Shown here piece after piece: positions 7,875 to 15,941 of a stretch of 32,396 bases of DNA; the stretch's first letter is position 1; every line of letters starts with the position of its first letter. The DNA is taken from contig JAFGBK010000082.1 in assembly GCA_016933175.1 (NCBI GenBank), positions 1 to 32,396 on the forward strand, in the 5' to 3' direction. The translations under genes and the position numbers were made by a program. The notes below the pieces were generated by a model that saw only the letters and a list, made by a program, of their open reading frames with translations, made no database searches and had not been told where the DNA came from. The DNA is from Candidatus Krumholzibacteriota bacterium (lineage in GTDB: Bacteria; Krumholzibacteriota; Krumholzibacteriia; JACNKJ01).

Positions 7875-9062
7875 ATGCGTCATGGCAAATCGCGGATTCG
7901 GGCAGTCCTGTTCCTGGCCGCCATGTCGTCCGCTGCGTCGGCTTGCGCCCAGCAACCCTTCGATCTCGCCCGTCAGGACGGCGAGGACGTCGCCATCGGC
8001 ATCTACCGGCGGCTGCACTCGGACGTCCTCGGCGAGGACCGGCTGCTGCTCGTCTGCCTGCCGCGGGACTACGGGGATTCGAGTCTGCGCTACCCGGTCC
8101 TGTTCGTCCTCTACGGCGACCAGATCCGCGGCTACTTCGCTGAGGCCGTGCACGTCGTCTCCCGCCTGGCCGGCGAGGGGAGTATGCCCGACTGCATCAT
8201 CGTCGGGGTGGCTAACGTGGACCGGTACCGGGACCTGTTGCCCGTCCATCGCGACGGCCGGCCCGGCAGCATCGACGCCTTCCTGCGCTTCTTCGCCGAG
8301 GAGCTGGTCCCCTTCATCGAGGCCGGGTACCGGACGAAGGACTATCGCATCCTGATCGGCCCGCAGGCGGGCGGCGCCTTCGGCCTCTACGCGCTGGCGG
8401 AGCGTCCCGGCCTCTTCGACGCCTGCCTTCTCGAGAATCCCTTCGCCTCGCTCCCGAACCGCGAGCCGCTCATGGCGCGGGCCGAGAAGCTGCTCGCCGC
8501 GCCGCCGGCCGGCCGTGTCTTCGTCCAGATCGCCTGCGTCGACCGGCAGGGGTCCAACGACCTCACGGAGGCGGCCGGGCTGGCGCTGCGCCTCCGGGAT
8601 CGCTACGCGCAGGCCGCTCCGCCCGGCCTCGAGCTCGTCGTCCGCCACGACGCGGATAACGAGGACTTCATCCCGCCCCTCGGCGTGAAGGAGGGGCTCC
8701 GCGCGCTGTTCGCTGGCTACGCCTTTCCCGAGGGCCGCGTGGTGCGCGGACTCGCAGACATCACCGGACACTACGCGGCGCTCTCTGAGCGCTACGGATT
8801 CGCGGTGGACGTGCCGGAGATGACGCTGACCCTCGCGGGCGACGCCCTTGCCCGGCGGGGCGATCTCGACGCGGCCGAGGCGATCTTCCACCACATCCTT
8901 GAGATCTATCCGAACTCCCTCAACGGCCACTGGCAGCTCGCGAACCTCTACCGCCGGCGCGGCGACCGCGAGCGGGCCGTGTACCGTTGCCGCCGGTGCC
9001 TGGAGATCATGCCCAACATGCCGCCGGCCCGCCGGATGCTCGAGGAGCTGGGCGCGCGGTGA
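7875..9062 (+). CDS. Secreted esterase-fold protein (likely catalytically dead) with C-terminal TPR
   Basis: 395 aa. Signal peptide at 1-25 with likely cleavage near Ala-Cys-Ala. Residues 35-290 match the enterochelin-esterase/Esterase D-like alpha/beta hydrolase family: YPVLFVLYGD at 73-82, IIVGVANVDRYRD at 108-120, FFAEELVPFIEAGYRT at 139-154. The nucleophile elbow, normally G-H-S-x-G-G, reads GPQAGG at 162-167, so Gln164 replaces the catalytic Ser. The usual EDxxHxSVP segment carrying the catalytic His reads DNEDFIPP instead. Both substitutions predict no hydrolase activity. Residues 325-395 form a two-repeat TPR (AEAIFHHILEIYPN, then ERAVYRCRRCLEIMPN). The ATG follows the end of the relic by two bases. 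The next gene starts 11 bp downstream, so the two are probably co-transcribed. Confidence 0.8.
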   Translation: MRHGKSRIRAVLFLAAMSSAASACAQQPFDLARQDGEDVAIGIYRRLHSDVLGEDRLLLVCLPRDYGDSSLRYPVLFVLYGDQIRGYFAEAVHVVSRLAGEGSMPDCIIVGVANVDRYRDLLPVHRDGRPGSIDAFLRFFAEELVPFIEAGYRTKDYRILIGPQAGGAFGLYALAERPGLFDACLLENPFASLPNREPLMARAEKLLAAPPAGRVFVQIACVDRQGSNDLTEAAGLALRLRDRYAQAAPPGLELVVRHDADNEDFIPPLGVKEGLRALFAGYAFPEGRVVRGLADITGHYAALSERYGFAVDVPEMTLTLAGDALARRGDLDAAEAIFHHILEIYPNSLNGHWQLANLYRRRGDRERAVYRCRRCLEIMPNMPPARRMLEELGAR

Positions 9063-9073
9063 GCGGGTCTTTG

Positions 9074-10420
9074 ATGAAGAACTCGCTGGCAATATCTGTC
9101 CTGTGCATCCTGGTTCTGGCCTCCGTCTCCTGGGATCCGGCGGTGGCCAGGCTGGCCGGTGGGAAAGGATCCCTGCTCGGGTGGGACACACCCCTGCCAG
9201 CACTGTGCGCCGCGGCGGAGTCGGGCGATCCGCGCGGCCTCGCTCTCCTCGGCGCCCGTCTTCGTCTCGGCGACGGTGTGCCCAAGGACTACGCCGCTGC
9301 TCGGGATTGCCTTCAGCGGTCCGCCGACGCCGGCGACCCGGTCGGGCTCGTCCAGCTCGCCGCGCTCGTCGAGAGCGGCCGCGCTGCGCCGCGCGACTCA
9401 GCCCTCGCGGCAAGCCTGTACACCCGCGCCCTGCCTGCCCTGCACGAGGCGGCGGAACAGGGCGATCCGGAGGCGATGGTCGGGCTGGCCGATCGCTACG
9501 CCTGGGGAGACGCCGTGGCGGAGGACCAGGAGGAGGCAAGCCACTGGTACCGGAAAGCGGCTGCCACGGATCACTCGCGCGCCCTCTACCTGTGGGGATA
9601 TCGTGTCTACTACGGATCCGGCGTGGATCCGGATCCGGCCTCGGGCCGGCTCCTGCTCGCGCGGGCGGCCAGCCGGGGAAACGCTGCCGCCGCGCACCTG
9701 CTGGGAAACCTCTGCGCCGCCGGCGATGCGGCCGCCCCCTCCGAACCGGATCGGGCGGAATCCTTCTATCGCCTCGCCGAGTCAGGTCCTCGCCCCACCG
9801 AGGCGTTCACCCCGCAGGGCTACCGCTACGCCGGCATCGGTGCTCCCGGTGACCAGGCGGTCGGGGGCCATCAGCCGCCCCCTTTCCGGATGGAGATCGC
9901 CGAGGGAAGTTGTGGAGAGGCCTGCCTCTGGTCGGTCCTTGCCGCTCGCGGCGTAGTGGCTACCCAGCACGCCATCAACCGGGCCGGCGGCGCTCCCGGG
10001 CGGGGGCTGCATGCCTACGAGCTGGACGACGTGCTGGAGCATTTCGGGATCGCCTGCGAACCGAACTTCCGCAGCCAGGCCTCGTTCGCCGGTCCCTACC
10101 TGCGAACCTGGACTCGCGACCTGTTTCGCCGGGCGCCACCCGGAGCGGAGCGGTGGGAGCCGTGTTTGTCGGAGATCCTCGGCGAACTCCGCGCTGGCCG
10201 GCCGGTCCTCGTCGGGGTGAAGATTCATCCGGATCGTCACCCGGATTGGCCCTGCGATCACTTCCTGCTTCTCGTCGGGCACAACGATGACACGGGGGAA
10301 ATCCTCTACAACGACTTCAACGAGCGGAAGCGGATGCCTGCGGCGGAGCTCCTCGAGTCGGAGAAGGGCTACTCCCTCGTGAACCGGTACGGCGTCTTCT
10401 ACCGGATCTACTTCCGCTGA
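9074..10420 (+). CDS. Secreted Sel1-repeat protein with C39-like cysteine peptidase domain
   Basis: 448 aa. A signal peptide at 1-25 is followed by about five Sel1 repeats from residue 40 to 240 (for example GLALLGARLRLGDGVPKD, AMVGLADRYAWGDAVAED, ALYLWGYRVYYGSGVD), which are protein-binding alpha/alpha solenoids. The C-terminal half is a papain-like Peptidase_C39_2 domain. EGSCGEACLWSVL at 277-289 supplies Cys280 as likely nucleophile, CDHFLLLVGHND at 394-405 supplies His396, and YNDF at 412-415 supplies Asp414. C39-like domains cut Gly-Gly or related sites, but this one is not attached to an ABC transporter. The ATG at 9074 begins at the signal peptide, with GAGCGGG about eight bases upstream. 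It probably forms a two-gene unit with the esterase-like gene. Confidence 0.8.
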   Translation: MKNSLAISVLCILVLASVSWDPAVARLAGGKGSLLGWDTPLPALCAAAESGDPRGLALLGARLRLGDGVPKDYAAARDCLQRSADAGDPVGLVQLAALVESGRAAPRDSALAASLYTRALPALHEAAEQGDPEAMVGLADRYAWGDAVAEDQEEASHWYRKAAATDHSRALYLWGYRVYYGSGVDPDPASGRLLLARAASRGNAAAAHLLGNLCAAGDAAAPSEPDRAESFYRLAESGPRPTEAFTPQGYRYAGIGAPGDQAVGGHQPPPFRMEIAEGSCGEACLWSVLAARGVVATQHAINRAGGAPGRGLHAYELDDVLEHFGIACEPNFRSQASFAGPYLRTWTRDLFRRAPPGAERWEPCLSEILGELRAGRPVLVGVKIHPDRHPDWPCDHFLLLVGHNDDTGEILYNDFNERKRMPAAELLESEKGYSLVNRYGVFYRIYFR

Positions 10421-10452
10421 CGGCCCCTCGCTGCGGTCGCCCTCGCGCCCGC

Positions 10453-10926
10453 CTAGAGGGTGTCGATCATGGCCATGGAGACCAGCTCGCCGCTGCTGAT
10501 GATCTGCGCGTTGACGCAGTCGACGCGGTTGCACACCCCGATGCAGTCGGCGAAGTCCGCCGCAGGCGTGAGGAAGAGGGCGACCAGCTCGCCGCCGCAG
10601 TCGCAGTGCGAGTGCACGGGCAGGGGCGTCAGGCATTCGGGGCAGTGGAGGGAGAGCAGCTCGCCGCTCGCCAGTTCCAGGTCCAGGGACACGCGGCGCT
10701 TGTCGCCGAAGATGGGACTCAGGGCGACCAGGCCCTCGCCGCCGCGATCGTCGCGCGCGCCGACGAGGATGCCGGGGTGCTCGTCGAAGACCGCCCGCGG
10801 GCTGAGGAGGCTGTGCCCCTTGGGACAGTAGAGTTCCTTGACCACCAGTACTTTCTTGCGGGCCGGGAACCTGTCCATCATCGGGTTGGGGATGATCAGC
10901 ATCCCCTTCCGGTCGAACCGCTCCAT
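10453..10926 (-). CDS. Zinc-ribbon protein of unknown function
   Basis: 157 aa, no signal peptide. Metal-ligand candidates come in three groups: Cys34 with His38 in YCPKGHSL; Cys95-x2-Cys98 together with Cys108-x-Cys110 in LHCPECL and HCDCGGEL; and Cys128, Cys132 and Cys137 near the end (DCIGVCNRVDC). The middle group looks like a classic zinc ribbon. The ordered segment LSPIFGDKRRVSLDLELASGE between ligands suggests a compact beta-rich fold. I believe similar uncharacterised proteins exist but cannot name the family. It converges on the C39-like peptidase gene with only 32 bp between them. Possible roles include redox or nucleic-acid binding; neither is shown. Confidence 0.65.
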   Translation of the reverse strand: MERFDRKGMLIIPNPMMDRFPARKKVLVVKELYCPKGHSLLSPRAVFDEHPGILVGARDDRGGEGLVALSPIFGDKRRVSLDLELASGELLSLHCPECLTPLPVHSHCDCGGELVALFLTPAADFADCIGVCNRVDCVNAQIISSGELVSMAMIDTL

Positions 10927-11049
10927 GCGCGCAGACCTCCGGTGTGAGGGGAGGCGGGTGGCGCCCGCCGCGGGGGATCGTCACTCCCGGAGTCTAGACG
11001 CAGGCGGTGGACGCCTCAAGCGAAGGATGGCCGGCCGGCAGGAAAGAAT

Positions 11050-11075
11050 CCGGGCCGCTCGTGAGAGCGGCCCGG
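11050..11075 (-). terminator. Intrinsic terminator after the sigma/anti-sigma operon
   Basis: An 11-bp G+C-rich hairpin (CGGGCCGCTC and its complement) with a GTGA loop lies 39 bp past the stop of the minus-strand gene ending at 11114. Read on the minus strand it is followed by ATTCTTTCC, a T-rich tail. Confidence 0.75.
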
Positions 11076-11113
11076 GTCCGGGGTTGCGGAGGCGCGCGCC
11101 GCGGTCCGCGGCG

Positions 11114-12367
11114 CTAGTGGTCGAGGCGGATCTCGCGGATCTCGTTCCACTCGAGGTAGATGGGATCGCGGTCGCCGTCGGTGAAGACCAGGACGCCGTC
11201 GTTGTTCTCGGTCACGTCCTGGCCCTCCTCGAGGACCAGCTTCTCGCCGCCGACGAACTCCACCTCGCTCTCGTCCCAGCGCTTGGGGGAGATGGTCTTG
11301 ACCATGCTCAGGGGGATGTCCATGTCGATGTCCCGCAGCGAGCCGTTGAGAATCTCCCAGTCCTCCGACTCGTCGAGGTCGATGACGATGCGGCCCCGGT
11401 AGGTATCGTCGTCGCGGGTGCGCACGGTGCCGCGCAGCTCGCCCTTGGGCTTGAACTCGTCGTAGCCGCGGCCGCTGCCCTTGCCGTCCATGAAGGTCAC
11501 CTTGTCGAAGGCGTCCCAGTAGACCGTGACGCGGCCGTAGCGCGCATCCTCGACCATGATGCCGCGGTTGTCGTCGTTGACGTCGTTGGTGCCTCGCAGA
11601 TGCAGCTCGCGGCCGTCCTTGAGGGTCACCAGGGAACCGCCGCTGCCGCGCCGCTCGATGGCGCGGATCTTCCCGAACTCGATGGACACGTCGCCGTCGC
11701 GCGTCTCGCCGTCCAGCTCGTCGATGCTGAGGCACTCCTCCTTGTCCCACTGGATGAAGCCCTCGAAGTCGCCGGCGTCGGTCTCCACCTTGCCGTAGAG
11801 GCGCTGCACGCCCGGCTCGGCGCCGCGGGGGACGGGCAGGAGTTCGATCAGGTCGATGCGCTGCCAGCGCAGATCGATGTCCCCCAGGCTGCCGTCGCTG
11901 ACGTGGATTTCGCTGCTGACGTCGTTGGCGTAGCCCTCGACGTCGTAGGTGGAGCCGGTCTTCATCTTGAGGACGGCGCCGCCGGAACTCGGCCTGATTT
12001 CGTCGATGTCGCCGAAGCGGGCGATGAAGATGCGGTTGCCGCCCCAGTTGTCGTCCTCGATGTCGACGACCCACTTGAGGATGCTGATGCGCCGGCTGCG
12101 CTTGCGCTCGCGGTCCCGGTCGCGGTCGAACTCGTCCTCGACGAGCTCCATGAAGGGCATGTCCTCCTTCATGGAGTGGAAGAGGTCGTCCCAGAACGCC
12201 TCCTCGTCGCCCCAGCGGAGGAAGCCGGTGTACTCACGTCCCGAATCGGTGACGACACGGCCGTAGATGAAGCCTTCGTTGTCGCTCCGCGCCTGGGCAT
12301 CCGGAGCGATCAGCGCCGGGGCCGCGGCGATCAGAATCAGTGCGAGGGTGAACAGGATGCGTCTCAT
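11114..12367 (-). CDS. Secreted acidic protein built of three internal repeats
   Basis: 417 aa. Signal peptide 1-27 (cleavage after Ala-Gln-Ala). The mature protein contains three copies of one unit, starting at about residues 35, 191 and 311. Each opens with a G(R/K/T)VxTxxGxxYxGxIxW-type strand pair (YGRVVTDSGREYTGFLRW; YGKVETDAGDFEGFIQW; RGTVRTRDDDTYRGRIVI). A mid-unit FGxIxxI segment and a closing G-x-I/V-x-L-x-W-x-x-I strand are clear in the first two copies and weaker in the third. A very charged insertion (residues 79-93) interrupts the first copy. The all-beta, repeated, exported design suggests an envelope or surface role. It is the third gene of an operon behind an ECF sigma factor and its anti-sigma factor, so it may be a sensor, effector or main target of that system. 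Family not recognised. Confidence 0.75.
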   Translation of the reverse strand: MRRILFTLALILIAAAPALIAPDAQARSDNEGFIYGRVVTDSGREYTGFLRWGDEEAFWDDLFHSMKEDMPFMELVEDEFDRDRDRERKRSRRISILKWVVDIEDDNWGGNRIFIARFGDIDEIRPSSGGAVLKMKTGSTYDVEGYANDVSSEIHVSDGSLGDIDLRWQRIDLIELLPVPRGAEPGVQRLYGKVETDAGDFEGFIQWDKEECLSIDELDGETRDGDVSIEFGKIRAIERRGSGGSLVTLKDGRELHLRGTNDVNDDNRGIMVEDARYGRVTVYWDAFDKVTFMDGKGSGRGYDEFKPKGELRGTVRTRDDDTYRGRIVIDLDESEDWEILNGSLRDIDMDIPLSMVKTISPKRWDESEVEFVGGEKLVLEEGQDVTENNDGVLVFTDGDRDPIYLEWNEIREIRLDH

Positions 12368-12412
12368 GGCTACGTCTCCTTGCCGTATGATTGATCCGGT
12401 CGCCGGGACCGG

Positions 12413-13003
12413 CTACTTCATGACGTCCCGACCGTCGGCGGTCTGCGTCTCGCCGGCCGGTCGCGTGGTGTCCTCCGCACGGACCTGGGAGGGCACCTGC
12501 TCGCCGGTCGCGCGTTGCTCGTCGTTCTCGATGCTGCTGAGCACGTCGAACATGGCCTGGTGGTAGCGACGGTCGGCCTGGAGCAGCTCCGTCATCACTT
12601 CCATGAAGCGGCGATCGTTCATGCTGTTCTTCTCGCTCTCCAGGGTGATGCGAACGGGCTGGTCGCTGCTGGCGTAGGGCGAGAGGATGCCGCCCGTGTG
12701 CAGGCCCCAGAGCCCCACGGCGACGACCAGGGCGGCCGCCATGCCCCAGGCCCACTGGGGAACCGCATGCAGGCGTTCCCAGAGCCCGGGAGCGACCGAC
12801 CCGGCCGCCTTCTCCGCCGGCGCCTGGCCGAGCTGCTCCTGCATCTCGTCGACCAGGGACTGGAAGGATCGCAGCTCCTGGTAGAACTGCCGGCAGGACG
12901 GGCAGCGCGTCACGTGATCCAGGATCTCGACGGCCCGGGCGGGATCGCTCTCCCCGTCCAGCAGGGCCGAGATCTCGACCTCGTAGTACTCGCATCCCTT
13001 CAT
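12413..13003 (-). CDS. Membrane-anchored zinc-finger anti-sigma factor
   Basis: 196 aa. Residues 1-55 form a zf-HC2/ZAS domain: His30-x3-Cys34-x2-Cys37 in HVTRCPSC is the diagnostic HxxxCxxC zinc site, preceded by the usual EISALLDGE helix. A single membrane span lies at 83-101 (WAWGMAAALVVAVGLWGL), so the N-terminal domain can hold the sigma factor in the cytoplasm while residues 105-196 sit outside. The outer part is helical and Glu/Asp/Gln-rich. Two starts are possible: the ATG at 13009 overlaps the sigma stop codon (ATGA), while the ATG at 13003 has GGAAGG at a better distance; I use the latter. It is translationally coupled to the sigma gene and presumably its antagonist. Confidence 0.85.
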   Translation of the reverse strand: MKGCEYYEVEISALLDGESDPARAVEILDHVTRCPSCRQFYQELRSFQSLVDEMQEQLGQAPAEKAAGSVAPGLWERLHAVPQWAWGMAAALVVAVGLWGLHTGGILSPYASSDQPVRITLESEKNSMNDRRFMEVMTELLQADRRYHQAMFDVLSSIENDEQRATGEQVPSQVRAEDTTRPAGETQTADGRDVMK

Positions 13004-13005
13004 GA

Positions 13006-13545
13006 TCATTTCCTTCCGTCCGGGCGGGACGCGTCGGGCATGAAATCCCGCAGTCCCGCCATGAGCTGCTTGCGGGCCCGGCAGACGTCCACCTTCACCT
13101 TGCCGACCGACCAGCCCTTCTCGCGGGCGATGTCGGCGTAGGGCTTGCGCTGGATGACTCCCAGCTCGAAGGCCGTCCGCTGGTCGCGGGGCAGGTCCGC
13201 CATCAGGTTCTGCAGCTTGTCGTTCAACTCCGACCACTCCGTCCAGGCCGCCGGGCTCGTCGGCCCGGGATCGGCGTATCGGGCGATCTCGTGGTGCTCC
13301 CCCAGCTCGCTCTCGCTGCTGACCACCACCCGCCGTCGCAGGTGATCGATGAGCAGGTTGTTGGCGGTCCGGAAGAGGTAGAGGCGCAGCTTGCTCGCGT
13401 CGCGCAGCTCGGGTTCCGCCTTGATGACGCGGAGGAAGGTTTCCTGGCAGAGATCCTCCGCGTCGTCGCTGTTCCAGAGCCGGCGCCGGAGGAAGGCGAG
13501 GACGGCGGGACCATGGTGCTCGTATGCCTGGGGTAGACTCGCCAT
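13006..13545 (-). CDS. ECF-type RNA polymerase sigma factor (sigma-70 family)
   Basis: 179 aa from the ATG at 13545. Region 2 spans residues 8-75, with DDAEDLCQETFLRV at 27-40 and LRLYLFRTANNLLIDHLRR at 53-71, the -10 recognition and core-binding helices. Region 4 spans 108-163, with MADLPRDQRTAFEL and the helix-turn-helix YADIAREKGWSVGKVKVDVCRARKQL. No region 3 is present, as expected for ECF factors. An upstream in-frame GTG at 13584 would add 13 residues; the ATG has AAGGGA just upstream and starts at the usual distance from region 2. It is the first gene of an operon with the anti-sigma gene and the three-repeat secreted protein. Which genes it controls beyond its own operon cannot be seen. 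Confidence 0.9.
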   Translation of the reverse strand: MASLPQAYEHHGPAVLAFLRRRLWNSDDAEDLCQETFLRVIKAEPELRDASKLRLYLFRTANNLLIDHLRRRVVVSSESELGEHHEIARYADPGPTSPAAWTEWSELNDKLQNLMADLPRDQRTAFELGVIQRKPYADIAREKGWSVGKVKVDVCRARKQLMAGLRDFMPDASRPDGRK

Positions 13546-13868
13546 GATTCCCTTTGCCCTCTCCTTTCCTCGTTGCTCGTCCACGATCGCCGGTGCCTTT
13601 CGTCATCAGAGACTGTCCTGTGCCTCGAAGGTTACAGCATTTCGAACGCCCGTCCAGCATCGACGGGACCGATCGGAGGCGCCGGGGCGGAGCCTGGAAG
13701 TCCGGCAGCGGCGCCGGCGGGAGGCGCGTCGCTCTCCCACCCGCCTCCGAGGTACAATGCCTTGTCGGACATGCGGTTGCGCATTCCATGCGGCAACGAC
13801 GCCGATCCTGGCGGTCCTCCGGCGGGACGGCTATACTCGCCCTCCCGACCGCCGATCCGGAGGACGCC
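13546..13868. promoter_or_regulatory. Divergent promoter region between the ECF operon and the GH97 gene
   Basis: 323 bp with no gene. On the plus strand TATACT at 13832-13837 is a good -10 element about 31 bp before the GH97 start, with no clear -35 element. On the minus strand TGTAAC (13636-13631) lies 17 bases before GTC (13613-13611), an arrangement reminiscent of ECF promoters (AAC-type -35, GTC-type -10) and suitable for autoregulation. Both are weak predictions. Confidence 0.3.
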
Positions 13869-15941
13869 GTGCCGACCCTCGCCAAGCTCGCCCTGCTCGC
13901 GCTTCCCCTGCTGGCCTGCCTGGTCCTTCCCGCCGCCGCCGCGGAGCTGCGCGCCGTTTCGCCCGACGGCCGCCTGGAGCTTCGCTTCACCATCGCGGAG
14001 GGCGTGCCGCGCTACGCGCTGGCGCGCGACGGCGCCCCTCTCCTGCTGCCCTCGCGCCTCGGTTTCGTCATGGACGACGGCAGCCGCCTGGACCGCAGCC
14101 TGGCCCTCGTCGACAGCGCCCGCGCCGCCGTCGACGAGACCTGGGAGCAGCCCTGGGGGGAGCAGCGCCTGGTGCGCGACCGCTGCCGGGAGCTGCGCGT
14201 CACCCTCGCCGAGCGCAGCGGCGCCCGGCGGCGCCTGGTCGTCGTCTTCCGCCTTTTCGACGACGGTCTCGGCCTGCGCTACGAGCTGCCCGCGCAGCCG
14301 GGCCTGCGGGACTTCGCCATCCGCGACGAGGTCACCGAGTTCGTCCTCGCCGGCGACCCCTGGGCCTGGTGGATCCCCGCCTACCATCCCGAGCGCTACG
14401 AGTACCTCTACCGCCGCACGCGCCTGAGCGGCGCCTTCCGGGGCCGCGTGCGCGCCCTGCACACGCCTCTCACCCTGGAGACCGCGGGCGGGCCCGTCCT
14501 CTGCCTCCACGAGGCGGCCCTGACCGACTGGGCCAGCATGACCCTGGCCCCGCGCGCGGGGGGCGGCCTGCGCTGCGACCTGGTGCCCTGGTCCGACGGC
14601 ATCCGGGTGCGCGGCGAAACGCCCCACCGCTCGCCCTGGCGCGTCCTCATCGTGGCCGACGATCCCGGCGGCCTGGTCACCTCGACCCTGGTGCTGAGCC
14701 TCAACGAGCCCTGCCGCCTGGCCGACACGAGCTGGCTCGGCACCGGCAAGTACGTCGGCATCTGGTGGGGGATGCACATCGGCCGCTACACCTGGGGCTC
14801 CGGGCCGCGCCACGGCGCCACCACCGAGAACGTCAAGCGCACCATCGATTTCGCGGCGGCGCACGGCCTGGCCGGCGTCCTCGTCGAGGGCTGGAACCGC
14901 GGCTGGGACGGCGACTGGGCCGGCGGCCGGGGCGACTTCCGCTTCACCGAGCCCCACCCGGACTTCGACGCGGAGGCTCTGGCCGCCTACGCGGCCGAGC
15001 GCGGCGTGGCCCTCGTCGGCCACCACGAGACGGGCGCCGATGTGGCCGGCTACGAGGCCCAGGTCGAGGACGCCTTCGCCTGGTGCCGCCGCCACGGCAT
15101 CCGCGTGGTCAAGACGGGCTACGTGAGCTGGGGGCGCGGCGTGCCGCGCATCGCCGAGGACGGCAGCATCCACAACGAGTGGCACCACGGCCAGTGGATG
15201 GTCCGCCACTACCGGCGCGTGGTGGAGGCGGCGGCCCGCCACGGCATCATGCTGGACGTGCACGAGCCCATCAAGGACACGGGCATCCGCCGCACCTGGC
15301 CCAACATGATGACCCGCGAGGGCGCCCGCGGCCAGGAGTGGAACGCCTGGGGGCCCGCCGGGGGCAACCCGCCGGAGCACGAGACCGTCCTGCCCTTCAC
15401 GCGACTCGTGGCCGGGCCCATGGACTTCACGCCGGGCATCTTCGACCTGCTCTTCGCGGATGCGAAGCCGAGCAACCGCGTCAACACCACCCTGGCCAAG
15501 CAGCTCGCCCTCTACGTGGTGATCTACAGCCCCTGGCAGATGGCCGCCGACCTGCCGGAACACTACGCCGACCAGCCGGCCTTCCGCTTCATCGAGGACG
15601 TGCCGGCGGACTGGGAGGAGACGCGGGTCCTGCACGGCCTCATCGGCGAGTACGTCACCATCGTCCGGCGGGAGCGGGGCGGCGAGGACTGGTTCCTGGG
15701 CAGCGTAACCGACGAGGCGGGCCGCGTGCTCGAGGCCGATCTTGGCTTCCTCGATCCAGGACGCGATTACGTGGCCGAGATCTACGCCGACGCCCCGGAT
15801 GCCGACTGGCGATCCAATCCCCTCGCCATCGACATCCGAGAGGTTCTGGTGGACAGCGCCACGCGCCTGCGCCTGCGCCTCGCGCCCGGGGGTGGCCAGG
15901 CCATCCGCTTCCGTCCCGCCCGGGCCCGGCCGGAGCCCTAG
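13869..15941 (+). CDS. Glycoside hydrolase family 97 alpha-glycosidase (SusB-like)
   Basis: 690 aa exported enzyme that hydrolyses alpha-linked glucosides or galactosides. A GTG start at 13869 with CGGAGG six bases upstream begins exactly at a signal peptide (residues 1-23, ending Ala-Ala-Ala). The N-terminal beta-sandwich (to about 270) opens with the GH97 pattern VSPDGRLELRFTI. The TIM barrel holds the signature residues: Glu387 (GHHETG), Glu466 (DVHEPIKDTG), Glu484 and Glu490 (TREGARGQEWN). The 18- and 6-residue spacings between the last three equal those of SusB Glu508, Glu526 and Glu532, which are the base/calcium ligands and general acid. VKTGY replaces the aspartate-bearing strand of retaining members, so an inverting alpha-glucosidase is more likely. 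Its stop codon overlaps the converging gene. No susC/D genes are in the window. Confidence 0.9.
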   Translation: MPTLAKLALLALPLLACLVLPAAAAELRAVSPDGRLELRFTIAEGVPRYALARDGAPLLLPSRLGFVMDDGSRLDRSLALVDSARAAVDETWEQPWGEQRLVRDRCRELRVTLAERSGARRRLVVVFRLFDDGLGLRYELPAQPGLRDFAIRDEVTEFVLAGDPWAWWIPAYHPERYEYLYRRTRLSGAFRGRVRALHTPLTLETAGGPVLCLHEAALTDWASMTLAPRAGGGLRCDLVPWSDGIRVRGETPHRSPWRVLIVADDPGGLVTSTLVLSLNEPCRLADTSWLGTGKYVGIWWGMHIGRYTWGSGPRHGATTENVKRTIDFAAAHGLAGVLVEGWNRGWDGDWAGGRGDFRFTEPHPDFDAEALAAYAAERGVALVGHHETGADVAGYEAQVEDAFAWCRRHGIRVVKTGYVSWGRGVPRIAEDGSIHNEWHHGQWMVRHYRRVVEAAARHGIMLDVHEPIKDTGIRRTWPNMMTREGARGQEWNAWGPAGGNPPEHETVLPFTRLVAGPMDFTPGIFDLLFADAKPSNRVNTTLAKQLALYVVIYSPWQMAADLPEHYADQPAFRFIEDVPADWEETRVLHGLIGEYVTIVRRERGGEDWFLGSVTDEAGRVLEADLGFLDPGRDYVAEIYADAPDADWRSNPLAIDIREVLVDSATRLRLRLAPGGGQAIRFRPARARPEP

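Noticed and set aside
9602..9645. Tandem GGATCC/GGATCCGG repeats near the Sel1 region
   Set aside because: Coincidence of the GVDPDPAS codons in a real gene; no array or spacing pattern.
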